A DNA stretch of 64,000 bases from Clostridium drakei (lineage in GTDB: Bacteria; Bacillota; Clostridia; Clostridiales; Clostridiaceae): positions 406,944 through 470,943 of the forward strand of contig NZ_JIBU02000023.1 in the NCBI RefSeq assembly GCF_000633595.2, read 5' to 3'. Within the stretch, counting starts at the first letter, position 1, and the number at the start of each line of letters is the position of its first letter. The position numbers were made by a program, and so were the translations under genes. Below the pieces are notes generated by a model, which was given only the letters and a program-made list of their open reading frames with translations, had not been told where the DNA came from and did no database searches. Positions 53,262-63,121 of this stretch are shown in pieces.

Positions 53262-54164
53262 TTAGCTTTCTGACTTGTCTTTATTCTCAACATTTGTTTT
53301 GTTTTCAGTATTCGCTGCAATTTCCTGTTTAGCTACTTCAACTACAGGCTTTACATCTCCAACTAGAGATTGTATAGCCTTTGTTGGACACTTAGCTATA
53401 CAAGTTGGATTATCGCACTTTTCAGCACAAATACTATGATCCACTACAGCTATATTATTTTCTATTACTATAGCTTCATGTGGACAATTTCTCTTACAAA
53501 GTCCACATCCAAGACATCCCACAGTACATGCTTTACGCACTACTGCTCCTTTATCTTTTGAATTACAATTAACAGCCACATGACTAGTCATTGGACGCAT
53601 TTCTATAACATGTTTAGGACAAACTGTTTCACATTTTCCACAGCCTGTACATTTATTTTCATCTATTATTGGTAATCCATTTTCTCCTAAAGTCATAGCA
53701 TCAAATGGACAGCTCTTAACACAAGTTCCAAATCCAAGACATCCATATGAACAAACTTTAGGTCCTCCTTGTAACAAGCTAGCTGCTACACAATCTTGTA
53801 TTCCTTCATAATCATAACTTCTAGCTGCCTTATCAACGCAACCTTTACATTTTATATGTGATATTCTTGGTTCTGTTTCTTCCGCAGCTTTACCAGTTAA
53901 TTCTGCAACTTGTTTAGCAATTACATCTTTACCTGGAATACAAAGGTTCGGTGGTACATCTGGGTTGCTAACAACTGCTTCAGCATAAGCCTTACATCCA
54001 GCATATCCACAAGAACCACATTGACCTTTTGGTAAAACATCTTCAACCATTTCAATAAGAGGATTTACTTCCATAGAAAATTTCTTATTAGCAAAAGCTA
54101 ATACAAAACCAAATACTAGACCAACACAAGTCATTACAATCAAAACTATAATTGGAGTTTCCAT
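53262..54164 (-). CDS. rnfB: Rnf complex subunit B (ferredoxin-entry Fe-S protein)
   Basis: The ATG at 54164 (METPIIVLIVMTCVGLVFGF) follows GAGGG; 300 residues. One N-terminal membrane helix, then a [4Fe-4S] motif GQCGSCGYAGCKAYAEA, then a chain of ferredoxin-type clusters (CVKSCPFDAMTL, CTGCGKCETVCPKHVI, CLGCGLCKRNCPHEAI and CDNPTCIAKCPTKAI). This long clostridial RnfB takes electrons from reduced ferredoxin. The C-terminus is a lysine- and glutamate-rich tail. Last gene of the rnf operon. Confidence 0.95.
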   Translation of the reverse strand: METPIIVLIVMTCVGLVFGFVLAFANKKFSMEVNPLIEMVEDVLPKGQCGSCGYAGCKAYAEAVVSNPDVPPNLCIPGKDVIAKQVAELTGKAAEETEPRISHIKCKGCVDKAARSYDYEGIQDCVAASLLQGGPKVCSYGCLGFGTCVKSCPFDAMTLGENGLPIIDENKCTGCGKCETVCPKHVIEMRPMTSHVAVNCNSKDKGAVVRKACTVGCLGCGLCKRNCPHEAIVIENNIAVVDHSICAEKCDNPTCIAKCPTKAIQSLVGDVKPVVEVAKQEIAANTENKTNVENKDKSES

Positions 54165-54183
54165 AATTACCCTCAGCTCCTTT

Positions 54184-54762
54184 CTATAAAGCAATCATGC
54201 CTGAAAAACCAAGGAACGACAAAGCAAGCATGCCAGCTAAAATAAATGCTATGCCAAGACCTTCCAAAGGTTTAGGTACATCTGCTAAAGCTAATTTTTC
54301 TCTTAAACTAGCCATTAAAATTATTGCTAATGCAAAACCTACACCTGATCCCAAAGCATTTACTACACTTTTTAAGAATCCATAATTTGATTCTACATTT
54401 GTAACTGGAACACCAAGTACTATACAGTTTGTAGCAATAAGTAATAAATAAATTCCCCACATATTATATAATGCAGGTGCATGTTTCTTTATAATCATCT
54501 CTAAAAGCTGTACAAAACTTGCAATTAAAAGTACAAATACAATTGTTCTTAAAAAAGTTAAACCAAATGGTAATAATACAAATTGATAAACTACCCATGC
54601 AAGAGCTGAACTTAATGTTAAAATAGAAGCAACTGCCATACCCATTCCTATAGAGGCATCAAGACTTTTAGAAACACCAAAGAAAATACATAATCCTAAA
54701 AATCTTGTTAAGACATAGTTATTTACAAGGACAGCACTTACAAAAAGAGTTAAATATTCCAT
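54184..54762 (-). CDS. rnfA: Rnf complex subunit A
   Basis: 192 residues, six membrane helices, with VLTRFLGLCIFFGVSKSL near the N-terminus and the conserved YLLLIATNCIVLGVPV carrying the cysteine that, with the symmetric one in RnfE, binds an intramembrane iron-sulfur centre. RnfA and RnfE form the pseudo-symmetric core across which electrons and ions move. Its start overlaps the rnfE stop by one base (TAATG). Confidence 0.96.
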   Translation of the reverse strand: MEYLTLFVSAVLVNNYVLTRFLGLCIFFGVSKSLDASIGMGMAVASILTLSSALAWVVYQFVLLPFGLTFLRTIVFVLLIASFVQLLEMIIKKHAPALYNMWGIYLLLIATNCIVLGVPVTNVESNYGFLKSVVNALGSGVGFALAIILMASLREKLALADVPKPLEGLGIAFILAGMLALSFLGFSGMIAL

Positions 54763-55385
54763 TATGCATTACCTCCCTCAGGTTGGCGTTTAGCCATTTT
54801 TTCATTATGGATTTTAAACAGTGCTACTAAATATCCAATCAACATAAATGCACCTGGAGGTAAAATCATCATCAATATAGGCTTATACCAAGTACCTAAA
54901 ATTGGAATTCCCATTATAGAACCCATTCCAAAGAATTCACGAATTACTCCAATAATAAGCATTGCAATAGTAAAACCTACTCCCATTCCTAATCCGTCAA
55001 GCATTGATGGAAGTACTTTATTTTTAGAAGCAAAAACTTCTGCACGAGCTAAAATAATTGCAAAAACAACTACTAGGTCTAAATAAATACCTAATGCTTT
55101 AAATAACGTTGGTGCATAAGCTTGCAATAATAATTCTACCACTGTAACAATAGTAGCTATAGAAGTAATATATACTGGTACACGCACCTTAGGGTTAACC
55201 CATTTTCTAGTGAAAGATACTGACATATTATTAGCAGTTATAACAAACATAACAGTAAGTCCCATAGTTAAAGCATTTATTACTGTACTAGTTACTGCTA
55301 GTGAAGGACATAAACTAAGTGCAAGAACGAATATAGGGTTTTCCATAACTACACCTTTTTTAAATATTTTCCACAAATCACCCAT
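54762..55385 (-). CDS. rnfE: Rnf complex subunit E
   Basis: 207 residues after AAGGAGGT, six membrane helices. FVLALSLCPSLAVTSTVINAL is the RnfA/RnfE signature with the cysteine, followed later by IYLDLVVVFAIILARAEVFA and GLGMGVGFTIAML. It pairs with RnfA in the membrane core of the ferredoxin:NAD+ oxidoreductase. The tail NEKMAKRQPEGGNA is cytoplasmic. Two bases separate its start from the rnfG stop. Confidence 0.96.
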   Translation of the reverse strand: MGDLWKIFKKGVVMENPIFVLALSLCPSLAVTSTVINALTMGLTVMFVITANNMSVSFTRKWVNPKVRVPVYITSIATIVTVVELLLQAYAPTLFKALGIYLDLVVVFAIILARAEVFASKNKVLPSMLDGLGMGVGFTIAMLIIGVIREFFGMGSIMGIPILGTWYKPILMMILPPGAFMLIGYLVALFKIHNEKMAKRQPEGGNA

Positions 55386-55387
55386 TA

Positions 55388-55951
55388 CTATTTACCTCCT
55401 TTCAAGCTTTTAACATCATCAAGAGCCTCTTTAACACCTTTTGTAACTGCTCTTGAAGAAATTGTCGCACCTGTCATAGCTTGTATATTCTTGGTATTTG
55501 AAGGATCCTTTACTACTTCTAAATCCTCTGATTTTTTACCTTTGAATTCTTTTCTAAATGGTTCCTTAGCTGCATTATCTCCAAGTCCTGGTGTTTCATT
55601 AGCTGACTGTATATTATAATCAATTACCTTATCATCTTCTGTTACAGCTACAAGCATTTTAATTGCTCCACCATAACCTTTTGTTTCAACTGGAATAATA
55701 TAACCTACAGTTTTTCCACCACTCTTTGCAGTATACCATCCTTCTTTTCCTTGAATTTTTTCAAATTTATCCGCATCAGAAATTAACTTCTGCATTGATT
55801 TAACTTCAAGAGCCTTACTGTTTTTTACAGCTATAGGATTAGTTACAAAATATACTATAGCTATAATTATTCCTGATATAAAACAGGCTGCTGTTAAATT
55901 CATAGCTATTTGAAATACACTATATTGTTTTTCTACATGATGTTCTGCCAT
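55388..55951 (-). CDS. rnfG: Rnf complex subunit G (covalent FMN)
   Basis: The ATG at 55951 (MAEHHVEKQYSVF) follows GGAGGTAATTT; 187 residues. One N-terminal helix, then an extracytoplasmic FMN-binding domain with TKGYGGAIKMLVAV, NETPGLGDNAAKE and AMTGATISSRAVT, where the second threonine of TGAT takes FMN by phosphoester bond. An ApbE flavin transferase is needed for this and is not in the window. Part of the compact rnfCDGEAB operon. Confidence 0.95.
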   Translation of the reverse strand: MAEHHVEKQYSVFQIAMNLTAACFISGIIIAIVYFVTNPIAVKNSKALEVKSMQKLISDADKFEKIQGKEGWYTAKSGGKTVGYIIPVETKGYGGAIKMLVAVTEDDKVIDYNIQSANETPGLGDNAAKEPFRKEFKGKKSEDLEVVKDPSNTKNIQAMTGATISSRAVTKGVKEALDDVKSLKGGK

Positions 55952-55958
55952 TTTTAAA

Positions 55959-56951
55959 TTACCTCCTTGCTCCGAATTTTTTTGGAGGGCATAGACGATC
56001 AATTAAAGGACTTACACAGTTCATAAGTAATAATGAATAACAAACGCCTTCTGGATATCCGCCTTTTAATCTAATTAATGTAGTAATTAATCCAGCTCCA
56101 AAAGCAAATATGATTTGTCCTTTACGCGTAATTGGAGTAGTAACCATGTCAGTAGCCATAAAGAAGGCTCCTATTATTAATCCACCAGCCATCATATGGA
56201 ATACTGGATCTCCTGTAAACATACCTGATGGTCCAAATACCCAAGTTAAAATGCCAACTGTTGCTATCATAACAACAGGTACTTCCCAATTAATATATTT
56301 TTTATAAATTAAATACAATCCTCCAAGCACTAATAAAACTGTTGAAGTTTCACCAATACAACCATTACGAGTACCTATAAATAATGCCTTATAAAGATTT
56401 GCTTGTCCTCCAAAAGTTTCAATAAGTTTTGAATAACCTTGCAATTTTAAAATTCCTAATGGTGTAGCACTTGTTACAGCATCAACACCTGAAGCACGAA
56501 GAACTGTCCAACTTGTCATAAATACAGGCCATGAAGCCATCATAGCTGCTCTTCCAATATGAGCTGGATTAAATATATTATAACCTAGTCCACCCATAGA
56601 ATGCTTCGCTATAACTATAGCAATAAATGAACCAAATATAACCATATAAAATGGAACTTTTGGTGATACACACATTGCTATAAGTAATCCTGTTAAAACA
56701 GCACTACCATCACTTATAGTTATAGGTTTATTTCTTATTTTTTGTACTGCATATTCAAAAACTACTGCAGATACAATACCTGCTATAATTGAAACTAATG
56801 CATTAATTCCAAAATTCCAAATACCAAAAATAGCTGCTGGTACTAAAGTTGCATTAACAGTCCACATAATCTTAGAAACGGATTCTTCTGAACGAATATG
56901 TGGTGATGCAGAAACAGTAAATAGCTTGTCTTTTAATTCTACTTCAGCCAT
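55959..56951 (-). CDS. rnfD: Rnf complex subunit D (covalent FMN, membrane)
   Basis: 330 residues after GGGGGAGAATATT, about ten membrane helices. SPHIRSEESVSKIMWTV starts the family region; AVTSATPLGIL is the covalent FMN site (Thr in SAT); later GNGCIGETSTVLLVLGGLYL-type sequence and ITRKGQIIFAFGAGLIT are typical. RnfD is related to NqrB and sits in the ion-translocating membrane part. Second gene of the operon. Confidence 0.95.
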   Translation of the reverse strand: MAEVELKDKLFTVSASPHIRSEESVSKIMWTVNATLVPAAIFGIWNFGINALVSIIAGIVSAVVFEYAVQKIRNKPITISDGSAVLTGLLIAMCVSPKVPFYMVIFGSFIAIVIAKHSMGGLGYNIFNPAHIGRAAMMASWPVFMTSWTVLRASGVDAVTSATPLGILKLQGYSKLIETFGGQANLYKALFIGTRNGCIGETSTVLLVLGGLYLIYKKYINWEVPVVMIATVGILTWVFGPSGMFTGDPVFHMMAGGLIIGAFFMATDMVTTPITRKGQIIFAFGAGLITTLIRLKGGYPEGVCYSLLLMNCVSPLIDRLCPPKKFGARR

Positions 56952-56965
56952 TAATATTCTCCCCC

Positions 56966-58291
56966 TTATTTCTTCTTTGCATTTTGAGCTGCATTTTGTG
57001 CCTTACAATATTTTATATATTGAACAATATTACGTTTAGCAGGGCATACATAAACACAACTTCCGCATTCTACGCAATCTAAAAGATTTGCTTCTTCTTT
57101 GGCTTGCTCGAATAAACCTCTTTCGCCAAGAATACTAAGTTTACTTGGAACTAAGTGCATAGGACATACCTCTACACAGCGTCCACAATGAATACATGCT
57201 GATTCTTTTCCTGAGTTAATATCTTTTTTACTTAGAGCTAGTATTCCAGATACACCTTTAATTATAGGTAAATCTATATGGGATTGAGCCATTCCCATCA
57301 TAGGACCGCCTGAAAGTAATTTTTCTGGAGTTTCTGAAAAACCTCCACAATATTCTATTGCATCTGAAAATAATGTACCAACTCTTACTAAAAGATTTTT
57401 AGGTTCTTTTATAGCTCCACCACTAACAGTAGTAACTCTTTCTATTAATGGAATTCCTTTAAGTACTGCATCACTTATAGCTGCAACAGTACCAACATTT
57501 TGAACTACAACGCCTACATCTGCTGGCAATCCGCCAGATGGCACTTCTTTATCCACTAAAACTTTGATTAACATTTTTTCAGCACCTTGAGGATATTTAG
57601 TTGGAAGTCCAACAACTTGTATACCTGTTCCTTCAAATGCCTTCGTCATAGCATCTATAGCATCTGGTTTGTTTTGTTCTATACCAACATAACCCTTATC
57701 AATGCCAAGAACCTTCATTGTTATTTTTACACCATTAACAATACGTTCACTTTGTTCAAGCATCATTCTATGGTCAGCTGTTAAATAAGGCTCACATTCA
57801 GCTGCATTTAAAATAAATGTATCAACCTTTTTATCTGGTGGTGGAGAAAGCTTAACATGTGTAGGGAAAGTTGCTCCTCCCATTCCAACAATGCCTGCCT
57901 CCTTAATAATATTTAGCAGTTCCTTTTTGTCTAACTTTTCCCAGTCATTTCTTTCCATAGGTATTCCTTCTACCCATTCATCTTTCCCGTCATTTTCAAT
58001 AACAATTGCTTGGCACTTACCAAATACAGGATGGTTATAATCACCAATATCTACTACTGTACCTGATATTGAGGCATGAATATTAGCAGAAACAAAAGCG
58101 TCTGTTTTTGCAATAACCTGGCCTTTTTTTACTTCATCACCTTTTTTTACAACTGGTGAACAAGGCGCGCCAATGTGTTGTCTAACAGGAATGGTAACCT
58201 TATTGGGTACTGGCAATACTTCTATAGCTTTACCTGAAGTATAACTTTTTCTGTCATTAGGATGTACCCCACCTCGGAAACTTTTAAACAT
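56966..58291 (-). CDS. rnfC: Rnf complex subunit C (NADH-binding)
   Basis: 441 residues after AGAGGTGTTT. The N-terminal RnfC_N region has FRGGVHPNDRKSYT and PVRQHIGAPCSPVV, the NADH/flavin domain IVGMGGATFPTHVKLSPP, and the SLBB-like region. Two 4Fe-4S clusters follow: CIHCGRCVEVCPMHLVP and CVECGSCVYVCPAKRNI. It is the cytoplasmic arm that reduces NAD+. First gene of the six-gene operon; a 100-bp gap separates it from rseC upstream, which may share its promoter. Confidence 0.96.
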   Translation of the reverse strand: MFKSFRGGVHPNDRKSYTSGKAIEVLPVPNKVTIPVRQHIGAPCSPVVKKGDEVKKGQVIAKTDAFVSANIHASISGTVVDIGDYNHPVFGKCQAIVIENDGKDEWVEGIPMERNDWEKLDKKELLNIIKEAGIVGMGGATFPTHVKLSPPPDKKVDTFILNAAECEPYLTADHRMMLEQSERIVNGVKITMKVLGIDKGYVGIEQNKPDAIDAMTKAFEGTGIQVVGLPTKYPQGAEKMLIKVLVDKEVPSGGLPADVGVVVQNVGTVAAISDAVLKGIPLIERVTTVSGGAIKEPKNLLVRVGTLFSDAIEYCGGFSETPEKLLSGGPMMGMAQSHIDLPIIKGVSGILALSKKDINSGKESACIHCGRCVEVCPMHLVPSKLSILGERGLFEQAKEEANLLDCVECGSCVYVCPAKRNIVQYIKYCKAQNAAQNAKKK

Positions 58292-58392
58292 CTTTAAACA
58301 CCTCTTTTACATAATTTTAATGATCTAATCTTTTATAAAGAAAATTTATATAAATTTAACTTTAAGCAAAAATTTAAAAAATACATTTAAAC

Positions 58393-58809
58393 TTAAGATA
58401 AAATACGTGTAATTATAGGTTTCATTTTTTCATCTTTGTTAGCAGCTTTATCAAAAAACTTTATATATATAATGGATAGTATAAATGTTATTATTCCACC
58501 AATTACTTGGCACACTATAGTATCTTGTGCAATCTTCTTAGCTATAAATCCTCCAATTACTGCACCTATAAAGATCGATATAAGAGGCAAAATATAGACT
58601 ACAAAAGCTGCCTTCAACATATTTACTTCTTTAATTTCAAAACTGACATGTTGTCCAGGTTTAGCTCCAATAGTATTTATCGCATCTACTACCATAGCTT
58701 TATCCCCAGGACAAGCTCCACAATTTGAACAGTCGCCATGCCTATTAGCTTTAATTTTAGCCATATTACCTTCTATTTGAATTACAATTCCTTCTGTTTC
58801 TCTATTCAT
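58393..58809 (-). CDS. rseC: RseC/SoxR-reducing-system family protein
   Basis: ATG at 58809 (MNRETEGIVIQIEGN) after GGGGTGA; 138 residues. N-terminal cysteine motif GDCSNCGACPGDKAM, then GQHVSFEIKEVNMLKAAFVV, and two membrane helices (residues about 70-90 and 100-122). In enteric bacteria rseC is linked with the Rnf-type rsx genes that keep SoxR reduced; here it lies directly upstream of rnfC on the same strand, the same association. Its job in clostridia is unknown and may be Rnf assembly. Confidence 0.9.
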   Translation of the reverse strand: MNRETEGIVIQIEGNMAKIKANRHGDCSNCGACPGDKAMVVDAINTIGAKPGQHVSFEIKEVNMLKAAFVVYILPLISIFIGAVIGGFIAKKIAQDTIVCQVIGGIITFILSIIYIKFFDKAANKDEKMKPIITRILS

Positions 58810-60120
58810 ACTTCTCACCCCTTCAAAATCTTATCTATATCCATTATAAGAGATAAAATTTTATATCATTACTAATTATTAATACTTTAATTTTTCATGT
58901 ATATGCATAATTTTGATATAAAATTATTTGCTTTAACCTTTATTATAAGCCTGTACTAATTAAATTTTCCATTCTGTACTAATATAAAAAAATTGCTGTT
59001 ATAGTAATTTTAAAATGTTTTAATATAAAAAAATTCTTTTTATATTATAACTTTGCCCAAGTACAATATTTGCAATTTTAATGTTACTTTTTTAATTTTA
59101 CATCATATAAAATTAACATTTCTACTTTTTATATAAAGGAACTTAACTCTCTAAGTCTAATTATACATGTTAAAAATTTAATTACAATATGCTTTTGCAA
59201 ACGCTTACGAAAAAATTGTATATAAACTTATTTTTCATTGCTTATTCGTCATTATTTTACCATTTAAGTATTTTATTTCATATTTTTTTTATATATATTG
59301 TAAATTTTTATAAAATAAGCACATATTAATGCTATTTTATGAATATTTTAGCATAATATATTACCTTTTTCGCTTACTGAAATTACATTTTTTTGATCAA
59401 ATTCATTTTATTACAATGTTAAATTTAAATCAATCCATACTTATTTTTCTACTGTTTCCTCAAAAAATTCGATTTTAAAGCCACAAATTGTATATATTAA
59501 TAAATTTCACATGAACCTTAACAATTTTTCTTATTATGCAACATTTTCTCCTTTACATTTCATTTGTCATTATATTTATTAGTGGATTAACTGTAACTTT
59601 TTTATTCATTTTTTGTTGTTATACTTTCTATATTACATTCTATATTATCTAAATTAACTATTAATTTTATTGTATTACATAATATATACTTTCATTGTTA
59701 TAGTTTTTATCTTCTAGTATCAAATCATTAGTTATATTTAATTAATCCCCTTTACATTACAAACTATTTCTGAATAAAAAATTTAATTTTTTTATTATTT
59801 TCAATAAATTAATTGCTATTTAAAACATAATTCTTTTTGCATCCAAATAAAATATTTTTGTTGATGAATATACAACCTTTTTATTAAAAATTTTGTACTA
59901 ATTAACATAATATTATTGTTAAAATTATATCTGAATAATCTTACAATGTATTTTGTAAATTTTTTGTTAACTTTACTTTAAAATAATATAAATTACCAAA
60001 TAATTATAAAAAATTGGTATATACTCTTTTACGTATAGCATTTTGACTATAACATTTATTTTATAAGCATATACCTTTAAATATAAATATTTGAAATAGA
60101 ATTTAATATTTTTATTTATG
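58810..60120. other. Gene-free, very AT-rich 1.3-kb stretch
   Basis: No frame with a ribosome site and coding composition on either strand. The plus strand is T-rich throughout, so the minus strand has the A-rich bias of clostridial coding strands, which could mean a decayed minus-strand gene, but I recognise no protein remnant. A cre-like TGCAAACGCTTACG is at 59196-59209. No inverted repeats comparable to elements A and B were seen. Confidence 0.6.
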
Positions 60121-61251
60121 TTATTTCATAATAAAATTCCATATTTTAAATTTTTTATAATTATTTGATGCAATAAGATTTGATTTATAAATTATATTTT
60201 CATTTGCATATATACAAACATTTCCTACCTTATCTCCTTTTTTAATAACTCCATCTATCTTTTCTGGTTTTATAATTTTAACATTATAATTAACTTTATT
60301 TTTCAATGGAATAACAATATCATCCTCATATTCTAGATTTAAAATATCCTTATTCAAATTTATACTTCCAGCATTTTCTCCTTTGGAAAATATTTTTTTA
60401 AATTGATAGCTTTTATTAACATAATCATAAATTTTCTTTGTTTCTTTCCATCTTTCTCTACAATTTAAAACCACAACAATAACATCATTTCCTTGCACCT
60501 TACTTGAAGTTACCAAGCATTTACCAGCTTTACCTGTATATCCCGTTTTTACACCATTAGCATCAGGCAATTCCCATAATATTTTATTTATATTATGGTA
60601 ACTTCTTGTGAAATTATATGTTTTACCATCCACATCTTTAGAACTTACAATATCATTAAAAAGCTTAATTTCCTTAGCTTTTGCAGTAATAAGTGCTAAA
60701 TCATAAGCTGTTGTGTAATGATCTTCATAATCCAATCCATGTGGCGAATGAAAATGTGTATTTAGAACACCTATTTCACTTGCATATTCATTCATAAGCT
60801 GTACAAATTCCTCAACACTTCCACTTACACCTTCTGCAATAGCTATAGCTGCATCATTTCCTGACCTAAGCATTAAGCCATATAGAAGCTCTTTTAATGA
60901 TATCTTTTCTCCTTTTTTAAGACCTACTTTGGATCCTCTTATACCAGCTGATTTTCCAGATACCTCTATTTTTCTTTCTAAATCACCATACTTTATGGCA
61001 ACCAATGTAGTCATTATTTTAGTTGTACTTGCCATTGGAACTAAAGTATATGCCTTTTTTTCATAAAGTACCACTTTAGATTTACTATCTAACGCTATAG
61101 CATACCCCGCATCTACATATATATCTTTAGTAACATTCTCTTTACCATTATCATTACTATTTTCTAAAGCTCGAACATCTATGGATACAAATAAAGTTAC
61201 TATGAATACTGTTAAGATTAATATATTAATATATTTAAATTTATTTTTCAC
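60121..61251 (-). CDS. D-alanyl-D-alanine carboxypeptidase (penicillin-binding protein 5/6 family)
   Basis: AAGGAGGA directly touches the ATG at 61260, so the GTG at 61251 with nine-base spacing is the better start; 376 residues. A signal peptide ends near ALENSND. Active-site motifs: MASTTKIMTT (Ser-x-x-Lys at about 75-78), RSGNDAAIA (SGN), and NGVKTGYTGKAG (KTG). The C-terminal beta domain and final hydrophobic-basic helix (NYKKFKIWNFIMK) would anchor it to the membrane. It trims the last D-alanine of peptidoglycan stems. A sporulation-specific DacF/DacB role is possible. Confidence 0.93.
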   Translation of the reverse strand: MKNKFKYINILILTVFIVTLFVSIDVRALENSNDNGKENVTKDIYVDAGYAIALDSKSKVVLYEKKAYTLVPMASTTKIMTTLVAIKYGDLERKIEVSGKSAGIRGSKVGLKKGEKISLKELLYGLMLRSGNDAAIAIAEGVSGSVEEFVQLMNEYASEIGVLNTHFHSPHGLDYEDHYTTAYDLALITAKAKEIKLFNDIVSSKDVDGKTYNFTRSYHNINKILWELPDANGVKTGYTGKAGKCLVTSSKVQGNDVIVVVLNCRERWKETKKIYDYVNKSYQFKKIFSKGENAGSINLNKDILNLEYEDDIVIPLKNKVNYNVKIIKPEKIDGVIKKGDKVGNVCIYANENIIYKSNLIASNNYKKFKIWNFIMK

Positions 61252-61473
61252 AGATAACATTCCTCCTTTCGAACATAGTTTTATTTTTTGAAACTATGTA
61301 TATAATTATTTTCTCATTTAATATTTAAATTAACCCATAAATTTTTTCTATCAAGTTATATAAATTCCTTTAATGGATATAATTATTAATGAATGTGGTT
61401 ATCGAATTTTAATATTCTGTAAATCTAAATACACAAAAGGATAGTTATTAGAGGAATTTTGGAGGAAAATTTA

Positions 61474-62001
61474 GTGCTAATAGTTTTTAGTATTATTATT
61501 TTAATATTGTTAATACCAATACCAATTATGCTTAAAATTAAATATGTAGATAAAAAATTATGTATGTACATATATAATATAGAGTTGATTTCAAAATTTA
61601 AATCTTATGAAAAAAAAGATAGAAATGAAAATAAAAGCAAGGATAACTTAAACTTTTATTTTGAAGATATAAAATTACTTTTACATTTATTGAATAGAAA
61701 TAAATTCAAACCTACATTAAGATTTAAATTCAATCTTCAGTATGGCTTAGATGATGCTGCTTATACAGCTATATGCCATGGATTATTTTGTGCATTAGTT
61801 CCTTTATTAATAAAATTATTAAATTATCCTTTTAAAATAAAAAAACATTCTATTTGCATAGTACCTGATTTAAAAAAGTTTATCTTAAAACTAGAATTAA
61901 ATAGTATAATTTTTGTTAATTTTGCTAAAGTTATTTATATACTGTATATAACATATAGAATCTGGAGAATAAATAAAAAAATAGTTCTTAGTAAAACTTA
62001 A
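61474..62001 (+). CDS. DUF2953 membrane protein
   Basis: GGAGG at 61461-61465 points to the GTG at 61474 as start rather than the TTG at 61459 that contains it; about 175 residues. One N-terminal membrane helix (VFSIIILILLIPIPIM), a variable middle with KKDRNENKSKD, then the family block FKFNLQYGLDDAAYTAICHG and a C-terminal hydrophobic helix. In Bacillus the DUF2953 gene ytfI precedes ytfJ (gerW), the same order as here. Function is unknown; a spore role is inferred from the partner. Confidence 0.8.
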   Translation: MLIVFSIIILILLIPIPIMLKIKYVDKKLCMYIYNIELISKFKSYEKKDRNENKSKDNLNFYFEDIKLLLHLLNRNKFKPTLRFKFNLQYGLDDAAYTAICHGLFCALVPLLIKLLNYPFKIKKHSICIVPDLKKFILKLELNSIIFVNFAKVIYILYITYRIWRINKKIVLSKT

Positions 62002-62020
62002 ATAAATGGAGGAATTTATT

Positions 62021-62482
62021 ATGGATAATCATCCTATAGAAAATTTAATGAAAAGCACTATGGAAAATATTAAAGATATGATAGACGTTAATACCATAGT
62101 AGGTGATGCTGTAGAAGCAAAAGATGGCACTTTGATAATTCCAATATCTAAAGTTTCCTTTGGTTTTGCTTCTGGAGGAAGTGAATTTGATAATAGAAAT
62201 ACAGGTGGTACAGGATCTTCTTATCCTTTTGGTGGCGGTTCTGGCGCAGGTGTTACTGTAAAACCTGTAGCTTTTCTGGTTACAAAACAAGATTCTGTAA
62301 GGCTTTTGTCCTTAGATCAACAAAATACTTACGATAAAATAATTGACTCAATTCCTCAAGTAATGGATTTTATCAAAAATATAACTAAAGAAAAAAATAC
62401 AGAAAATCATAAAAAAGATTCAAAACAAGAATCCAAAGAAACATCTGAAGAAAATCAAACTGAAAAAAGTTCTAATGAATAA
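62021..62482 (+). CDS. gerW: YtfJ/GerW family spore protein
   Basis: GGAGG lies inside an upstream in-frame ATG at 62006, so the ATG at 62021 (MDNHPIENLMKSTMENIKDM) is the start; 153 residues. Family features are VNTIVGDAVEAKDGTLIIPI, VSFGFASGGSEF, a glycine-rich loop GSSYPFGGGSGAG and VTVKPVAFLV. The last 40 residues are a lysine- and glutamate-rich disordered tail. GerW is needed for proper spore germination in Bacillus. It is cotranscribed with the DUF2953 gene. Confidence 0.92.
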   Translation: MDNHPIENLMKSTMENIKDMIDVNTIVGDAVEAKDGTLIIPISKVSFGFASGGSEFDNRNTGGTGSSYPFGGGSGAGVTVKPVAFLVTKQDSVRLLSLDQQNTYDKIIDSIPQVMDFIKNITKEKNTENHKKDSKQESKETSEENQTEKSSNE

Positions 62483-62531
62483 TATTAAAGATTAGCCGAT
62501 TTAATTACGAAATCAGCTAATCTTTAATATT
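62481..62531. terminator. Bidirectional terminator shared by gerW and scpB
   Basis: AATATTAAAGATTAGC (62481-62496) pairs with GCTAATCTTTAATATT (62516-62531), 16 bp perfect. It overlaps the stop codons of both convergent genes. Confidence 0.85.
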
Positions 62532-63121
62532 TAATCCTCAATTTTTTCTTCATCTATACTATCACCAACTAAATCATCCAGGTTTGGTATACCATTAAGG
62601 TCTTCTAAACCAAAATATTTTAAAAATTCTTCAGTAGTACCATATAATATAGGTCTACCTGGAACATCCAATCTTCCTGATTCTTTAATTAAACCCTTTT
62701 GTACAAGAGTAGTTAAAGCTCTGTCGCTTTTTACTCCTCTTATTTCATCTATATCTATCCTTGTTATTGGCTGTTTATATGCAATAATAGCTAAAGTTTC
62801 TAAAGCTGCTTGGGACAATGACTGCCTTGAGTTTGTACCTAAAAGTTTTTCCACGTAATCACTATTTTTTGACTTAGTTACCAATCCATAGCTTTCATTT
62901 ACTTTTATTATTGTTATTCCTCTCGATTCTTCTTCATAATGTTTTATCATTTCTGCCATCAATTCTTTTGTAAACTTTATACTGCACTCTATTATTGAAG
63001 AAATTTGTTTTATATCTATTGGTTCACCTGATACAAATAATAGAGATTCTATTATAGAAAAGTATATATTCTTAGACGATACCTCTTCTATTTCCATTTG
63101 GTTTATATTAATATCCTTCAT
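62531..63121 (-). CDS. scpB: Segregation and condensation protein B
   Basis: 196 residues after AAAGGAT. ScpB is two winged-helix domains: [20 protein letters not shown] at the N-terminus, and [26 protein letters not shown] with [20 protein letters not shown] in the second. It binds ScpA and the SMC ATPase to form the bacterial condensin that organises and segregates the chromosome. It overlaps scpA by 14 bp. The acidic C-terminal tail is usual. Confidence 0.96.
   Translation of the reverse strand: MKDININQMEIEEVSSKNIYFSIIESLLFVSGEPIDIKQISSIIECSIKFTKELMAEMIKHYEEESRGITIIKVNESYGLVTKSKNSDYVEKLLGTNSRQSLSQAALETLAIIAYKQPITRIDIDEIRGVKSDRALTTLVQKGLIKESGRLDVPGRPILYGTTEEFLKYFGLEDLNGIPNLDDLVGDSIDEEKIED

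Noticed and set aside
59196..59209. cre (CcpA) site TGCAAACGCTTACG
   Set aside because: Two consensus positions differ, and it lies about 390 bp from the nearest start codon, so it is probably chance.
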